Shown here: one piece after another, positions 1-8,264 of the stretch
Position numbering within the stretch: position 1 is the first letter of the stretch
How the letters are laid out: each line of letters begins with the position of its first letter
Origin: Planctomycetaceae bacterium
GTDB taxonomy: Bacteria; Planctomycetota; Planctomycetia; Planctomycetales; Planctomycetaceae
DNA length: 17,350 nucleotides
Direction: 5' to 3'
Assembly (NCBI GenBank): GCA_027080405.1
Contig: JALWSL010000468.1
Coordinates: 1-17,350, forward strand
Program-made: the position numbers and the translations under genes
The notes under the pieces: model-generated
What the model saw: only the letters and a program-made list of their open reading frames with translations
Told to the model about the DNA's origin: nothing
Database searches by the model: none

Positions 1-693
1 CTTCATCAGATGGCTCTGATCCGGTTTCCAGAGCAGAAAGTCGCCGGGATGCTTCTTGTTGGATTGATCTTCCTCATCGACCCGTCCGCCGGAACCTTCC
101 CGTAATTGATCGAGTGAATTGCCACTCAGTTTGCCGTAATCCGGGAAACTTTCAATGCTGTAATAAACCGCTTTGTCCTTGCCGATATAGGCGTGGCCTT
201 TTTTCAGCAACTCGGCGATCATTTCCTGCATGTCCTCGATGTGGTTTGTCGCCTTCGGAATCTGTTCGGGATATTCAAAGGCGATTTTCATGCCGAGTTT
301 GCGGGCATCCTCGAGAAATGCATCGGTAAAGTATTGCGCAACCTGATACGGATCATCCGGGTTCTCCAGGGCACCTTCGGGAACCTTGCCCGACTTTTTA
401 TCCTCCTTCAGTCGCTTGGCCGCCAGTTCCATTTTGTCTTCGCCGCCACCGTCTGCCAGATGATCTTCCGTCATGTGACCAACATCGGTGATATTCATCA
501 CATGAGTAACATCGTACCCTTCGACTTCCAGAAACCTGCGGATCAGATCGGCAAACAGGAACGAGCGAAAATTGCCGATGTGCGCGAAATCGTAAACCGT
601 CGGCCCACATGAATACATGCGGACAACCCCCGGTTCCAAAGACGTGAATTCCTCTGTTGATTTGCTCAATGAATTGTAAAAACGGATCGACAT
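1..693 (-). CDS. cysS: Cysteinyl-tRNA synthetase, N-terminal part (cut by window edge)
   Basis: Class I aminoacyl-tRNA synthetase that charges tRNA-Cys with cysteine in the cytoplasm. The minus frame is open from the ATG at 693 to position 1, giving 231 codons of the N-terminal catalytic domain. Visible are the family block [10 protein letters not shown] (residues 26-35), whose Cys29 is the expected first zinc ligand, and the HIGH-type signature HIGN (38-41). They are followed by NITDV (67-71), a linker of about 40 residues (roughly 74-115), and a block ending in PGDFLLWKP near residue 222. The remaining zinc ligands, the KMSKS loop and the anticodon domain lie outside the window. The linker makes this part longer than in E. 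coli CysS. A weak AGGA lies about 12 nt before the start, and no earlier in-frame start precedes it nearby. It is divergent from trxB. Family assignment is firm. Confidence 0.93.
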   Translation of the reverse strand, partial: MSIRFYNSLSKSTEEFTSLEPGVVRMYSCGPTVYDFAHIGNFRSFLFADLIRRFLEVEGYDVTHVMNITDVGHMTEDHLADGGGEDKMELAAKRLKEDKKSGKVPEGALENPDDPYQVAQYFTDAFLEDARKLGMKIAFEYPEQIPKATNHIEDMQEMIAELLKKGHAYIGKDKAVYYSIESFPDYGKLSGNSLDQLREGSGGRVDEEDQSNKKHPGDFLLWKPDQSHLMK

Positions 694-1235
694 CTGAAAA
701 TCGCTTCCTGATTGATAGGCGTTGGATAAATCGGGCAGGTCATCGGGAAACAGGCCCGTATCCGGTATGGAATGGAAACGGCCCTGTTGGGACGAATAAT
801 CTTGGGCGAATAATCCTAAATTCTCGTAAGCTTGAAAAGGTCAACTTGGTCATATTCGTAAAAATGGAGCACGAGCGGACTTTTTTCGTCCCTGATTTTC
901 GCTGTTGAATGGTTCGCACTTCTTTCTTTTCGGCGTTATCCGGCCTCCTGGCACTCGCGCCCATAATTCCGCTCTACAGTTGCCTGAATCTGTTGAACCC
1001 ATTATCGTTCGTGAACAAAAAAATTCCGCTCATTCTTGCAACGGCAGTTTCCGATCGGTTGGCCTGACCCATTATCCTTTGGAGTCCGGGGCAACTCCTG
1101 TTTCCTCTAAGAAGGAGAGTCGGTGTTTTGGGTAGAGGGCGTGTGAGCGGAGTGGGGCGTAAAGGTAGCCTCTGAATTCAAGCCCTGAAAGGAAATCGAA
1201 CCCTGAAAGGGTGTTAGAGATCAAGGAACGAAGCG
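694..1235. other. Intergenic region between divergent cysS and trxB
   Basis: This 542-bp stretch lies between divergent start codons, so it should carry promoters for both genes. I found no convincing -35/-10 pair. The short ORFs here (657-908, 740-964 minus, 905-1135) have low-complexity, Arg/Ser-rich translations and no recognisable domain. It holds three pairs of short direct repeats: CGAATAATC at 793-801 and 807-815, ACCCATTATC at 997-1006 and 1067-1076, and CCCTGAAAGG at 1183-1192 and 1201-1210. A small hairpin GGAGT/ACTCC lies at 1081-1098. Confidence 0.6.
1183..1212. repeat. Two 10-bp direct repeats CCCTGAAAGG, 18 bp apart, just upstream of trxB
   Basis: CCCTGAAAGG occurs at 1183-1192 and 1201-1210. 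The second copy sits inside a small dyad ACCCT-GAA-AGGGT (1200-1212) and the first lacks the right arm. The pair ends 23 bp before the trxB ATG, in the likely 5' leader. An 18-bp period is close to two helix turns, which would suit a dimeric regulator, but a role is inference only. Confidence 0.5.
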
Positions 1236-2297
1236 ATGTCTGGAGAAAAGATTGAAAATGTTGTCATCATTGGTTCTGGTCCTTCCGGTTGGACAGCTGC
1301 AATTTATGCGGCGAGGGCCGAGTTGAAACCACTCCTGTTTGAGGGGGCGATCAACAACGAAAATTACGCGAACGGCCTGCTTCCATTGGGGCAATTGGCT
1401 CAGACGACCGAAGTGGAAAATTACCCCGGATTTCCTGCGGGAGACCTGTCCGGTTATTTCAGTAGTGCCTTCGAGGAGAGAAAAGCGAAAGAATTGATCG
1501 AGACGCATCACAAGGCGGGTGTCAGTGGCCCGGAATTGATGGAACTGATGCGTCAACAGGCCAAAAATTTCGGAACCAGGGTCGTTACTGATGATATTGT
1601 CTCCTGCGATCTTTCTTCTCGTCCTTTTAGTTTGAAGTCGCTTTCCGGGGAGGAGGTAAAAACCAGGGCGGTCATTATTGCCACCGGTGCCCGAGCCAAC
1701 TATCTCGGATTGGAATCGGAGAATCGTTTCAAAAATCATGGCGTTTCCGCCTGTGCAGTCTGTGATGGAGCGCTTCCCCGTTTTCGTAATCAGCCACTGG
1801 TTGTTGTCGGGGGCGGAGATAGCGCGATGGAAGAAGCGACATACCTCACCCGGTTTGCTTCCAGGGTCTACATTGTGCACCGGCGTGATGAATTCCGTGC
1901 CAGTAAAATCATGGCCGAACGGGTTCTGGCAAACGACAAGATCGAAGTCAAGTGGAATTCCGTGATCGATGAGGTTCTTGGTAACGATGAACAGGGCGTT
2001 ACCGGGGTTCGGATTCGCAGTACGATCGACAAGGATAAAACCGAAGAGCTGGCCTGTACCGGGTATTTTGCAGCGATCGGGCACACACCGAATACCGCGT
2101 TTCTGGACGGTCAGGTGGAAACGCACGAAAACGGTTATATCAAATGGACGGTTCCGTTCCGTACGAACACGAATGTTGAAGGAGTCTTCGCAGCAGGCGA
2201 TGTCGCCGACGACTATTACAAACAGGCCATTACCGCAGCCGGTTCAGGGTGTCAGGCTGCCCTTGATGCGGAACGCTGGCTCGAGCAGCAGGACTAG
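1236..2297 (+). CDS. trxB: Thioredoxin reductase (NADPH, FAD-dependent)
   Basis: Transfers electrons from NADPH through FAD and a redox-active dithiol to thioredoxin in the cytoplasm. The 353-residue protein has an N-terminal FAD-binding motif GSGPSG (13-18), the block [13 protein letters not shown] (57-69), the redox centre CAVC (Cys173, Cys176) followed by DGA, an NADP-binding [10 protein letters not shown] just after it, and the C-terminal FAD motif AAGDV. It is about 35-40 residues longer than typical bacterial TrxB. Most of the excess is a segment at about residues 70-97 between YPGFPAG and GPELM, where E. coli TrxB has only a few residues. The start is supported by AAGGA at 1223-1227. 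A 301-residue antisense ORF over the gene is a shadow. The CxxC and nucleotide motifs make the call firm; related ferredoxin/flavodoxin-type reductases lack this CxxC. Confidence 0.95.
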   Translation: MSGEKIENVVIIGSGPSGWTAAIYAARAELKPLLFEGAINNENYANGLLPLGQLAQTTEVENYPGFPAGDLSGYFSSAFEERKAKELIETHHKAGVSGPELMELMRQQAKNFGTRVVTDDIVSCDLSSRPFSLKSLSGEEVKTRAVIIATGARANYLGLESENRFKNHGVSACAVCDGALPRFRNQPLVVVGGGDSAMEEATYLTRFASRVYIVHRRDEFRASKIMAERVLANDKIEVKWNSVIDEVLGNDEQGVTGVRIRSTIDKDKTEELACTGYFAAIGHTPNTAFLDGQVETHENGYIKWTVPFRTNTNVEGVFAAGDVADDYYKQAITAAGSGCQAALDAERWLEQQD

Positions 2298-2328
2298 CCC
2301 GGTCAGCAGGAGTCATCAGAGCAGCGGG

Positions 2329-2343
2329 GCTGATTTAATCAGC
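2329..2343 (+). terminator. Short hairpin 3' of trxB
   Basis: GCTGAT-TTA-ATCAGC is a perfect 6-bp stem with a 3-nt loop, starting 31 bp after the trxB stop and flanked by G runs. No T-tract follows, so a Rho-independent terminator is not demonstrated. As near-palindromic DNA it could equally be a protein-binding site for the downstream peptidase gene. Confidence 0.3.
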
Positions 2344-2516
2344 GGGTTTGTACAGACAATCCGGACGGGCAGTCTCCTTCCGATGCCTTCGGGGATTGTG
2401 GGGGCCGTTCCGTTTTCCTCTCCGGACGGATGGGCACGTTTCGAGGATCGGGGCTTGTCGGTAAATTCATACTCTTACCAGAATAATTCACACCGATTGA
2501 TGAACAGGAATTGACA

Positions 2517-3698
2517 ATGCTGACAGAAGCAGGTTGTTTGAAGCGACGTGAACGGTTATGGGCTTGCGTGCCTGAGAATGTAGAATGGCTCCTTATCGCA
2601 GATCCCAGGCATGTTCTATATCTGTGTAATTTTCTTGTTCAGCCCCTCAGTTTTTCTGGCGGTGAACGGGGCCTGCTTCTTCTGGATCGGGATCGCGGGG
2701 CGACACTTTTGGGGGACAATTTTGCCTTGCGGGCTGCAACATCCGAACCGTTTATCGATGAGGAAGTGGTGGAACCGTGGTACGATCACAAACATTCGGT
2801 GATCAATCGGGATCACGCTCTGCTTCGCGCACTGAAAAAAGTCTCCGAGCGTCTTTATGGCCGCATCGGTGCTGTAGAAGCGGAATGGTTGCCGGTTGGT
2901 GCCTGGGAAGTATTGGGGGCAGATCATGAATCGCACTCGACGAATATTGAAGTGAAAGATCTCCGCCAGGGGATGCGATCTGTCGATCTGGGAACGTTGC
3001 TCCGATCGCTGCGCCGCCAGAAGCAGCCGGATGAAATCGAACTGACCAAACGCTGCATGAAAGGGTGTGATGCCGGTCAGGCCCGTTTACGGGAAATTCT
3101 TCGCGAAGGCATTAGTGAATTCGAGATTTACCGGGAAATACAGAATGCAGCCCTCGAAGCGGCTGGGTGCCCTGCAATTGTCTATGGAGATTTTCGTGCT
3201 ACCAACGGGACCGACTACAAAGCGGGAGGGTTGCCGACCGACTACAGACTACAGGCCGGGGATCTGTTCATCCTCGACTACTCGGTAGTCATTTCAGGAT
3301 ACCGCAGCGATTTCACCAATACGATGGCTGTGACGGAACCGACCTCCGAACAGGAGGAATTGTTCGCTATCTGCCAGGCGGCTATGGCTTCGGGGGAAGC
3401 GGCGATCAAGGCGGGCATTCCCGCGGCGGATTTGTATCACGCAGTGCAAAAACCGTTTGTGGAAGCCGGAAAAGAAGACCTGTTTCCGCATCACGCAGGA
3501 CACGGCATCGGCCTGGCCCACCCGGAGGCACCGATCATCGTCCCTCACAGCGAAGATGTTCTCGAGCAGGGAGACATCATCACGATCGAACCGGGAGCCT
3601 ATCTCGAAGGAGTAGGCGGAATGAGAATCGAGCACAACTATCTCGTTACCGCAGATGGATACGAACGACTGAGCAACCACGAAATTTCACTTCGCTAA
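2517..3698 (+). CDS. M24-family metallopeptidase (Xaa-Pro aminopeptidase / prolidase type)
   Basis: Predicted cytoplasmic pita-bread metallopeptidase that removes an N-terminal residue preceding proline, or splits Xaa-Pro dipeptides. The 393-residue protein has the two-domain M24B layout: an N-terminal creatinase-like domain (about 1-155) and a C-terminal catalytic domain. All five metal ligands can be placed: Asp254 in FILDYS, Asp265 in YRSDFTNT, His329 in AGHGIG, Glu358 in TIEPGAY and Glu372 in MRIEHN. His335 in AHPEAP matches the second conserved histidine. A TTG at 2511 is also in frame, but AGGA at 2505-2508 sits 8 nt before the ATG at 2517 and only 2 nt before the TTG, so 2517 is preferred. 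It follows trxB on the same strand after about 220 bp, probably as a separate unit. Whether it is PepP-like or PepQ-like cannot be settled here. Confidence 0.9.
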   Translation: MLTEAGCLKRRERLWACVPENVEWLLIADPRHVLYLCNFLVQPLSFSGGERGLLLLDRDRGATLLGDNFALRAATSEPFIDEEVVEPWYDHKHSVINRDHALLRALKKVSERLYGRIGAVEAEWLPVGAWEVLGADHESHSTNIEVKDLRQGMRSVDLGTLLRSLRRQKQPDEIELTKRCMKGCDAGQARLREILREGISEFEIYREIQNAALEAAGCPAIVYGDFRATNGTDYKAGGLPTDYRLQAGDLFILDYSVVISGYRSDFTNTMAVTEPTSEQEELFAICQAAMASGEAAIKAGIPAADLYHAVQKPFVEAGKEDLFPHHAGHGIGLAHPEAPIIVPHSEDVLEQGDIITIEPGAYLEGVGGMRIEHNYLVTADGYERLSNHEISLR

Positions 3699-4194
3699 CA
3701 TTACTCCTGTCAATTCAAACTGTTCGGTTTGAGGTTCCTTCGTCCCGAGCCAATCCTTTTTGTCAGTTGAACATTTGCAGGTTGACCACTGTTTGCAAAA
3801 CTATCGGGACCTTCGGTGGTGGCTTAACGTCCAGAGTGGAGCGGGATTTTGTGCGCGATGCCGCCTGCAGTTGAATATCCACCCCAGTTTGTGCAAATGC
3901 TCAATTTGAGAAAATTGACGAGCTTATTATCGTGCCGTTTTTTGGTCGTCACAGGCTTGATAATTCCCCTGTGATATTCGATCATGTTGGGTATGTTACG
4001 GTTTCAGGTCTGGATTCATTTCCTGTTTCGCTTCATTTACGGTCTATGCCAGGACGGCGCGGATCAAGCGGAGAGATTGTTGACATCCCGCTCGAGATGC
4101 AGCGACGTTGTCCGGTTGAAAAAATCCCACTCATTCGAAGTGGTTCTCGTCTGTTTTTTCACGACATTTCTGGCCCCTGTAACGGAGAATTCTC
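3699..4194. other. Spacer between the M24 peptidase and the EF-G-like gene
   Basis: A 496-bp stretch without a credible gene. ORFs at 3932-4207 and 3984-4229 overlap the next gene's start in other frames and show no domain. A small hairpin lies at 3715-3732 after the peptidase stop. The ribosome-binding site GGAGA for the next gene is at 4184-4188. I could not identify a promoter with good spacing. Confidence 0.5.
3715..3732 (+). terminator. Short hairpin 3' of the M24 peptidase gene
   Basis: TCAAAC-TGTTCG-GTTTGA is a 6-bp stem with a 6-nt loop, 17 bp after the stop codon. It is AT-rich and only partly followed by pyrimidines (GGTTCCTTCG), so a terminator role is a weak inference from position. 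Confidence 0.25.
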
Positions 4195-6303
4195 ATGGCA
4201 AGCGTAGCAACTCACACCATTGTGCGTAATGTAGCTCTTATCGGTCACGGTCATGTGGGGAAAACTTCGTTGACAGACATGCTGCTATACAAGGCAGGAG
4301 TGACGGATCGTCTGGGCTCGGTAGATCAGGGAACGAGCTTGCTGGATGTCGATGACGAGGAGCGGAATCACAAGTTGAGTACCTCTGCCCACCTGTCCCA
4401 TTTCACTCATCACGACCTACGTATCAATCTGATCGACACACCTGGTTATCCCGAATTCATGGGGCACGTGATCAGCGCCTTGAGCGCGGTTGAAACGGCA
4501 GTTCTGGCAATCGATTCGCATAAGGGGATCGAACCGAATACGCGAAAATCGTTCGCTCTGGCCGGTCAGCTCGGTCTGGCCCGTATGATCGTTCTCACGA
4601 AATGCGAATGCGAGAATATCGATTTTGATCTGCTCCTGACAGAAATCAAAGCGGCCTTTGGGGAGCGGTGTGTTCTGATGAATGTTCCTGTTGGTATTGG
4701 CCCCGATTTCGAAGACGTTGTCTCCACGATTCATCTTCCCGATGAAATACCGGAAGGCGTTCTGCGTTCACCCCAACAGTGTCATCGGGAACTTGTCGAA
4801 GATTCCGTTGAAGCAGACGAAGAACTGTTGATGCAGTACCTCGAAGGGGAGGAAATCGAGGGCGATCTGTTGAACAGAGCCGTTCGGGCGGGTGTGCGGT
4901 CGGGCTTGCTGATACCGATTTTTTGTACCAGTGTGATGCGGGATATTGGAGTCACTCAATTTATGGATGGCCTGGCTGATTACTCCATTCCCCCGGATGC
5001 CTTGAAACGGTACATCACGATGCCGGATGGAACGCATCAGGAATTGGATCAGTCCGAAGACGCTCCTTTGGTTGCGCAGGTCTTCAAACAGCAGGTCGAT
5101 CCCTATGTTTCCAAATTGAGTTATATTCGTGTTTTTTCCGGAGTATTGAAAAAAGAGAAACAGCTTCACGATACACGAACCAAAGAATCCCTGAAGATCC
5201 ATCAACTGTTCGATATGCAGGGGCATGAGCATCAACCTGTGGAACAGGCTTTTCCGGGAGATCTGGTTGCAGCGGTCAAGGTGGATGACCTGAAAGTCGG
5301 GGATACGATTAGCGATGGCTCACTGGCGATTCAACTTCCACCGATGAACTTTCCCACGCCGATGGTTGGCTTGGCCGTGGAACCGAAAACACGAGCCGAT
5401 CAACAGAAAATTTCGGGAGCTTTGCACAAAATTGAAGACGAAGATCCCACCTTTACTGTCAGTCGGGATGAACAAACGCATGAAATTGTTATTCACGGCC
5501 TCAGCGAGTTGCACTTAAGCATCATCGAAGAGAGACTCAAGGAACGGGATCACGTTGAAATCATTACCCATCAACCGAAAATCCCCTACCGTGAAACAGT
5601 CACCGGCAAGGCCGAGGGGAGCTACCGGCACAAAAAACAGTCAGGCGGTTCAGGGCAATTTGCCGAGGTGCACATGAGGGTTTTCCCTCTCTCCAGAGAT
5701 GTTGATCCGGAAGAGTATTTCACCAAGGAAAACTTTTCGCACCTTCGCGCTTACCATTACGACAAATCGCAAAACTTCGCCTTTCTCGACTGCATTTCCG
5801 GGGGATCGATCCCGAATCAATTTATTCCCGCGGTAGAAAAAGGTGTCCGTGAACGCCTGGCGAATGGAGTGCTCGGGGGCTATCCGATGCAGGATATTTG
5901 CATCGAGTTGTTCTTCGGAAAAGACCATCCTGTTGACAGTAACGAAACGGCATTCCGTCTGGCAGGCAGCCATTGTTTGCAGGAAATTGCCCAACAGGCC
6001 TCGCCAGTTCTTTTGGAGCCGATTGTTTCAATGGAGATTTCTGTTCCCGAAGAAAACATGGGCGATGTCAATGGCGACCTGAACAGTCGCAGAGGTCAGG
6101 TTGTCGGCGTTGATCCTGCGACCGGCGGAATGCAGGTGATCAGAGCTTGTGCGCCACTGGCTGAAGTGACCAAGTACGCTCGTGTCTTGCAGGGTATTAC
6201 AGGTGGGCAGGGAACATTCAGTATGGAACTGAGTCACTATGAACAGGTACCTTATGCCGAGCAGAAAAAAATTCTGGCTGCCCGATCAGAAAACGAAGGT
6301 TGA
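4195..6303 (+). CDS. Elongation factor G-like protein (FusA2-type paralog) with altered GTPase motifs
   Basis: A 702-residue protein with the five-domain EF-G layout. Residues 17-24 form the P-loop GHGHVGKT and 81-84 the G3 motif DTPG. Domain II starts near PLVAQVFKQQVDPYVSKLSYIR (about residue 297), domain III carries GLSELHLSIIEERLKE, domain IV carries GGSGQFAEVHMR, and the C-terminal domain ends with ITGGQGTFSMEL. The switch I signature RGIT of canonical EF-G is replaced by RNHK (57-60), and the base-specificity motif NKxD by TKCE (135-138). These changes, with the sequence style, place it among EF-G paralogs (COG0480 relatives such as FusA2) rather than the main translocase. GTP turnover or guanine specificity may be altered. 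GGAGA lies 6 nt before the ATG. It is transcribed alone after a 496-bp spacer. A ribosome-associated accessory role is plausible but unproven. Confidence 0.88.
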   Translation: MASVATHTIVRNVALIGHGHVGKTSLTDMLLYKAGVTDRLGSVDQGTSLLDVDDEERNHKLSTSAHLSHFTHHDLRINLIDTPGYPEFMGHVISALSAVETAVLAIDSHKGIEPNTRKSFALAGQLGLARMIVLTKCECENIDFDLLLTEIKAAFGERCVLMNVPVGIGPDFEDVVSTIHLPDEIPEGVLRSPQQCHRELVEDSVEADEELLMQYLEGEEIEGDLLNRAVRAGVRSGLLIPIFCTSVMRDIGVTQFMDGLADYSIPPDALKRYITMPDGTHQELDQSEDAPLVAQVFKQQVDPYVSKLSYIRVFSGVLKKEKQLHDTRTKESLKIHQLFDMQGHEHQPVEQAFPGDLVAAVKVDDLKVGDTISDGSLAIQLPPMNFPTPMVGLAVEPKTRADQQKISGALHKIEDEDPTFTVSRDEQTHEIVIHGLSELHLSIIEERLKERDHVEIITHQPKIPYRETVTGKAEGSYRHKKQSGGSGQFAEVHMRVFPLSRDVDPEEYFTKENFSHLRAYHYDKSQNFAFLDCISGGSIPNQFIPAVEKGVRERLANGVLGGYPMQDICIELFFGKDHPVDSNETAFRLAGSHCLQEIAQQASPVLLEPIVSMEISVPEENMGDVNGDLNSRRGQVVGVDPATGGMQVIRACAPLAEVTKYARVLQGITGGQGTFSMELSHYEQVPYAEQKKILAARSENEG

Positions 6304-6362
6304 ATCTCCTTCTCATTTGGCATAATTGACAAACCGACGGAGTTGTTCAGATCGGACAGGGG

Positions 6363-6408
6363 CCACACGGCAGTCGCAGGCACGATATTCGGTCGCCCTG
6401 CTGTGTGG
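6363..6408 (+). terminator. Strong hairpin downstream of the EF-G-like gene
   Basis: CCACACGGCAG (6363-6373) pairs with CTGCTGTGTGG (6398-6408) over 11 bp with a single G-U, around a 24-nt loop. It begins 59 bp after the stop. This is the longest uninterrupted stem I found in the window's spacers. It is followed by GGTTGTTCG rather than a clean T-run, so it could be a terminator, an mRNA 3'-end stabiliser or the core of a mobile repeat. Confidence 0.4.
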
Positions 6409-6480
6409 GGTTGTTCGTGGTTGTATAGAGGTTTGGCTGCGTCATCGCGGCTTTTGAAATCCGATTGACTGAATGAAAAA

Positions 6481-6492
6481 CCGGTTAACCGG
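6481..6492. promoter_or_regulatory. 12-bp perfect palindrome upstream of the FHA-GAF-phosphatase gene
   Basis: CCGGTTAACCGG is fully self-complementary and lies about 105 bp before the phosphatase start. A dimeric regulator could bind there. A few 12-bp palindromes are expected by chance in a window this size, so the case rests mainly on its position. Confidence 0.25.
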
Positions 6493-6596
6493 GGTTGGTT
6501 GCGCCTCCCAGGATTGGATGTTGCTTCGCACTGCGTTAAACTTCAGTCCGATCTGTTCTGTTTGTCAGTTGATGATTTCGAAAATGAGTGAAATTT

Positions 6597-8264
6597 ATGC
6601 ATAGACTTGTTGTTCTTCAGGGAGGGCAGGCAATCCCCCACGAGTTGACTGAAGAAGTTACTGTTTTGGGGCGTTTGCCTGAATGCGGGTTGCAGCTCGA
6701 TTCGAACATGGTTTCCCGTCGCCATGCGAAAGTGGTTCAGCAGGGGGATCGTGTTACGATCGAAGATTTGGGAAGCGGGAACGGAACGTTTGTCAACGGA
6801 AAGAGAGTGGAAGAACCTGTTCTTCTCAAGCATGGCGATCGCCTTAAATTGGGACCGATGCTTCTGCGTTACGAATCAATATCTGCGGAGGAATCCGCCT
6901 CTCCTTCCTCAATAGCCTCTGCGGCCGCATTTGAAGTAGATGTCGCTGAGGATGACAAATCGGCCACAATCATGGGGGTTGGGGAAAACGCCTCCGGATT
7001 TGGGCTGCTCGAAGTGCATCCGGAAACGAAGCTCAAGGCGATTATCGAAATCAGTCGTTCGTTAGCCGGTACAGTCGATCTTGATCTGCTGCTTCCGAAA
7101 ATACTTGATACGCTTTTCAGTATTTTCCCTCATGCAGACCGCGGATGTATTTTGCTCAAGGATGAACAGAGTGGACAAATGGTCCCGCACGCCATCAAGC
7201 ATCGGGGGGCCTCGGATGATGATTCCGTCAAATTGAGCCGTACAATACTGAATACCGTTCTTGAGGAGAGAAAGGGGATTCTTTCCGCTGATGCCGCTTC
7301 CGATTCCCGTTTCGATGCCAGTGAGTCGATTTCGAACTTGACGATTCGCTCGATGATGTGCGTGCCGATGCTCGATTTGCAGGGTGAACCGGTTGGCATT
7401 ATCAATATCGATACTCAAAACCCGGTTAAACAGTTCGTACAGGAAGATCTCGATTTGCTTTTGGCTGTGGCTGGGCAGGCAGCTTTGAGTTACGAATCAG
7501 CAAAGCTGATGGTTTCCTTTGCTGAAAAACAGAAGCAGGATAGCGAAATGGCTATTGCCAGGGGCGTTCAGCATGCCTTGCTTCCTGAAGACTTGCCGGT
7601 CATTGAAGGTTACGAACTGTTTGCCTCGTACGAGGCAGCCCAGGCGGTGGGAGGAGACTATTACGATATTATCCCGCTTGAAAATGATAAAATCTGTTTC
7701 GCTTTTGGTGATGTCGCCGGGAAAGGAGTGGCCGCCGCACTGGTGATGGCTCGGCTTTCCAGTGTCGTACGGAGTACGATGATTTTCGTCCAGGATGTGC
7801 AACAGGCAATCTCGGAAATCAACAACCACATGTGTGTTCGCGCCTGCGAAGGGCGCTTCGTTACCTTTGTGTTGATGATTCTCGATTTGAAAACCAACGA
7901 ACTGCATGTTTCAAACGCCGGGCATATGTCACCTGTTTCTCGCCTGCCTGATGGGGGAATTTTCGAGTTCCCGGAAGATACCATTGGGCTTCCCATTGGC
8001 GTGATGGAAGATTATTCCTACGAAGCGGATTCTCGTATCGTGGAACCAGGAGAAGTGGTGACTCTCTTTACTGACGGTGTCAGTGAAGCCATGAACCACC
8101 AGAACGAACTTTTTGGTATGGAACACCTGCGTGAGCTTGTTGCGGGCTTGCCTCCCAAGGCTGTCGAACTCGGGAAGGCTGTCCTGGCAGATGTCAAACG
8201 CCATGCCAACGGCAGGCCGCAAAACGATGACATCACTCTGATGTCCTTCGGAAGAGTCGTATAA
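6597..8264 (+). CDS. FHA-GAF-SpoIIE/PP2C phosphatase (RsbU-like serine/threonine phosphatase)
   Basis: A 555-residue signalling protein with three modules. Residues about 1-95 form an FHA domain that binds phosphothreonine peptides: GR at 25-26, SRRH at 40-43 and NGTFVNG at 62-68. Residues about 140-300 form a GAF sensor domain. Residues about 320-555 form a PPM-type SpoIIE phosphatase with the metal-site residues visible: GGDYYD (352-357), DVAGKG, TDGVSEA (Asp493) and DDITL (Asp544, Asp545). There is no membrane segment, so it is cytoplasmic. In relatives such enzymes dephosphorylate anti-sigma-factor antagonists or serve as outputs of Ser/Thr kinase signalling. No STAS or anti-sigma partner is adjacent, so its target is unknown. 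An in-frame GTG at 6588 is an alternative start; ATG 6597 is chosen because GAG at 6586-6588 is spaced 8 nt from it. Domain order and catalytic residues are clear. Confidence 0.93.
   Translation: MHRLVVLQGGQAIPHELTEEVTVLGRLPECGLQLDSNMVSRRHAKVVQQGDRVTIEDLGSGNGTFVNGKRVEEPVLLKHGDRLKLGPMLLRYESISAEESASPSSIASAAAFEVDVAEDDKSATIMGVGENASGFGLLEVHPETKLKAIIEISRSLAGTVDLDLLLPKILDTLFSIFPHADRGCILLKDEQSGQMVPHAIKHRGASDDDSVKLSRTILNTVLEERKGILSADAASDSRFDASESISNLTIRSMMCVPMLDLQGEPVGIINIDTQNPVKQFVQEDLDLLLAVAGQAALSYESAKLMVSFAEKQKQDSEMAIARGVQHALLPEDLPVIEGYELFASYEAAQAVGGDYYDIIPLENDKICFAFGDVAGKGVAAALVMARLSSVVRSTMIFVQDVQQAISEINNHMCVRACEGRFVTFVLMILDLKTNELHVSNAGHMSPVSRLPDGGIFEFPEDTIGLPIGVMEDYSYEADSRIVEPGEVVTLFTDGVSEAMNHQNELFGMEHLRELVAGLPPKAVELGKAVLADVKRHANGRPQNDDITLMSFGRVV

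Larger units (their letters stand above)
6327..6567. repeat. Long-span imperfect inverted repeat filling the spacer after the EF-G-like gene
   Basis: The left end carries TGACAAAC (6327-6334) and, 13 nt on, CAGATCGGAC (6348-6357). The right end carries the exact reverse complements, GTCCGATCTG (6546-6555) and, 4 nt on, GTTTGTCA (6560-6567). The 241-bp unit has terminal inverted repeats like a small non-autonomous element (MITE) but no obvious target-site duplication. It contains the hairpin at 6363-6408 and the palindrome at 6481-6492. No gene is seen between 6304 and 6596. Confidence 0.45.

Noticed and set aside
740..964. Short minus-strand ORF between cysS and trxB
   Set aside because: Arg/Ser-rich translation with no domain and no clear ribosome-binding site; similar ORFs occur on the other strand over the same bases.
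1221..2126. 301-codon open frame antisense to trxB
   Set aside because: It is the mirror of a clearly recognisable TrxB. Its translation shows no domain.
3167..3874. 235-codon plus-strand ORF overlapping the M24 peptidase
   Set aside because: Arg/Gly-rich frame-shifted shadow of the peptidase, whose metal ligands are all in the other frame.
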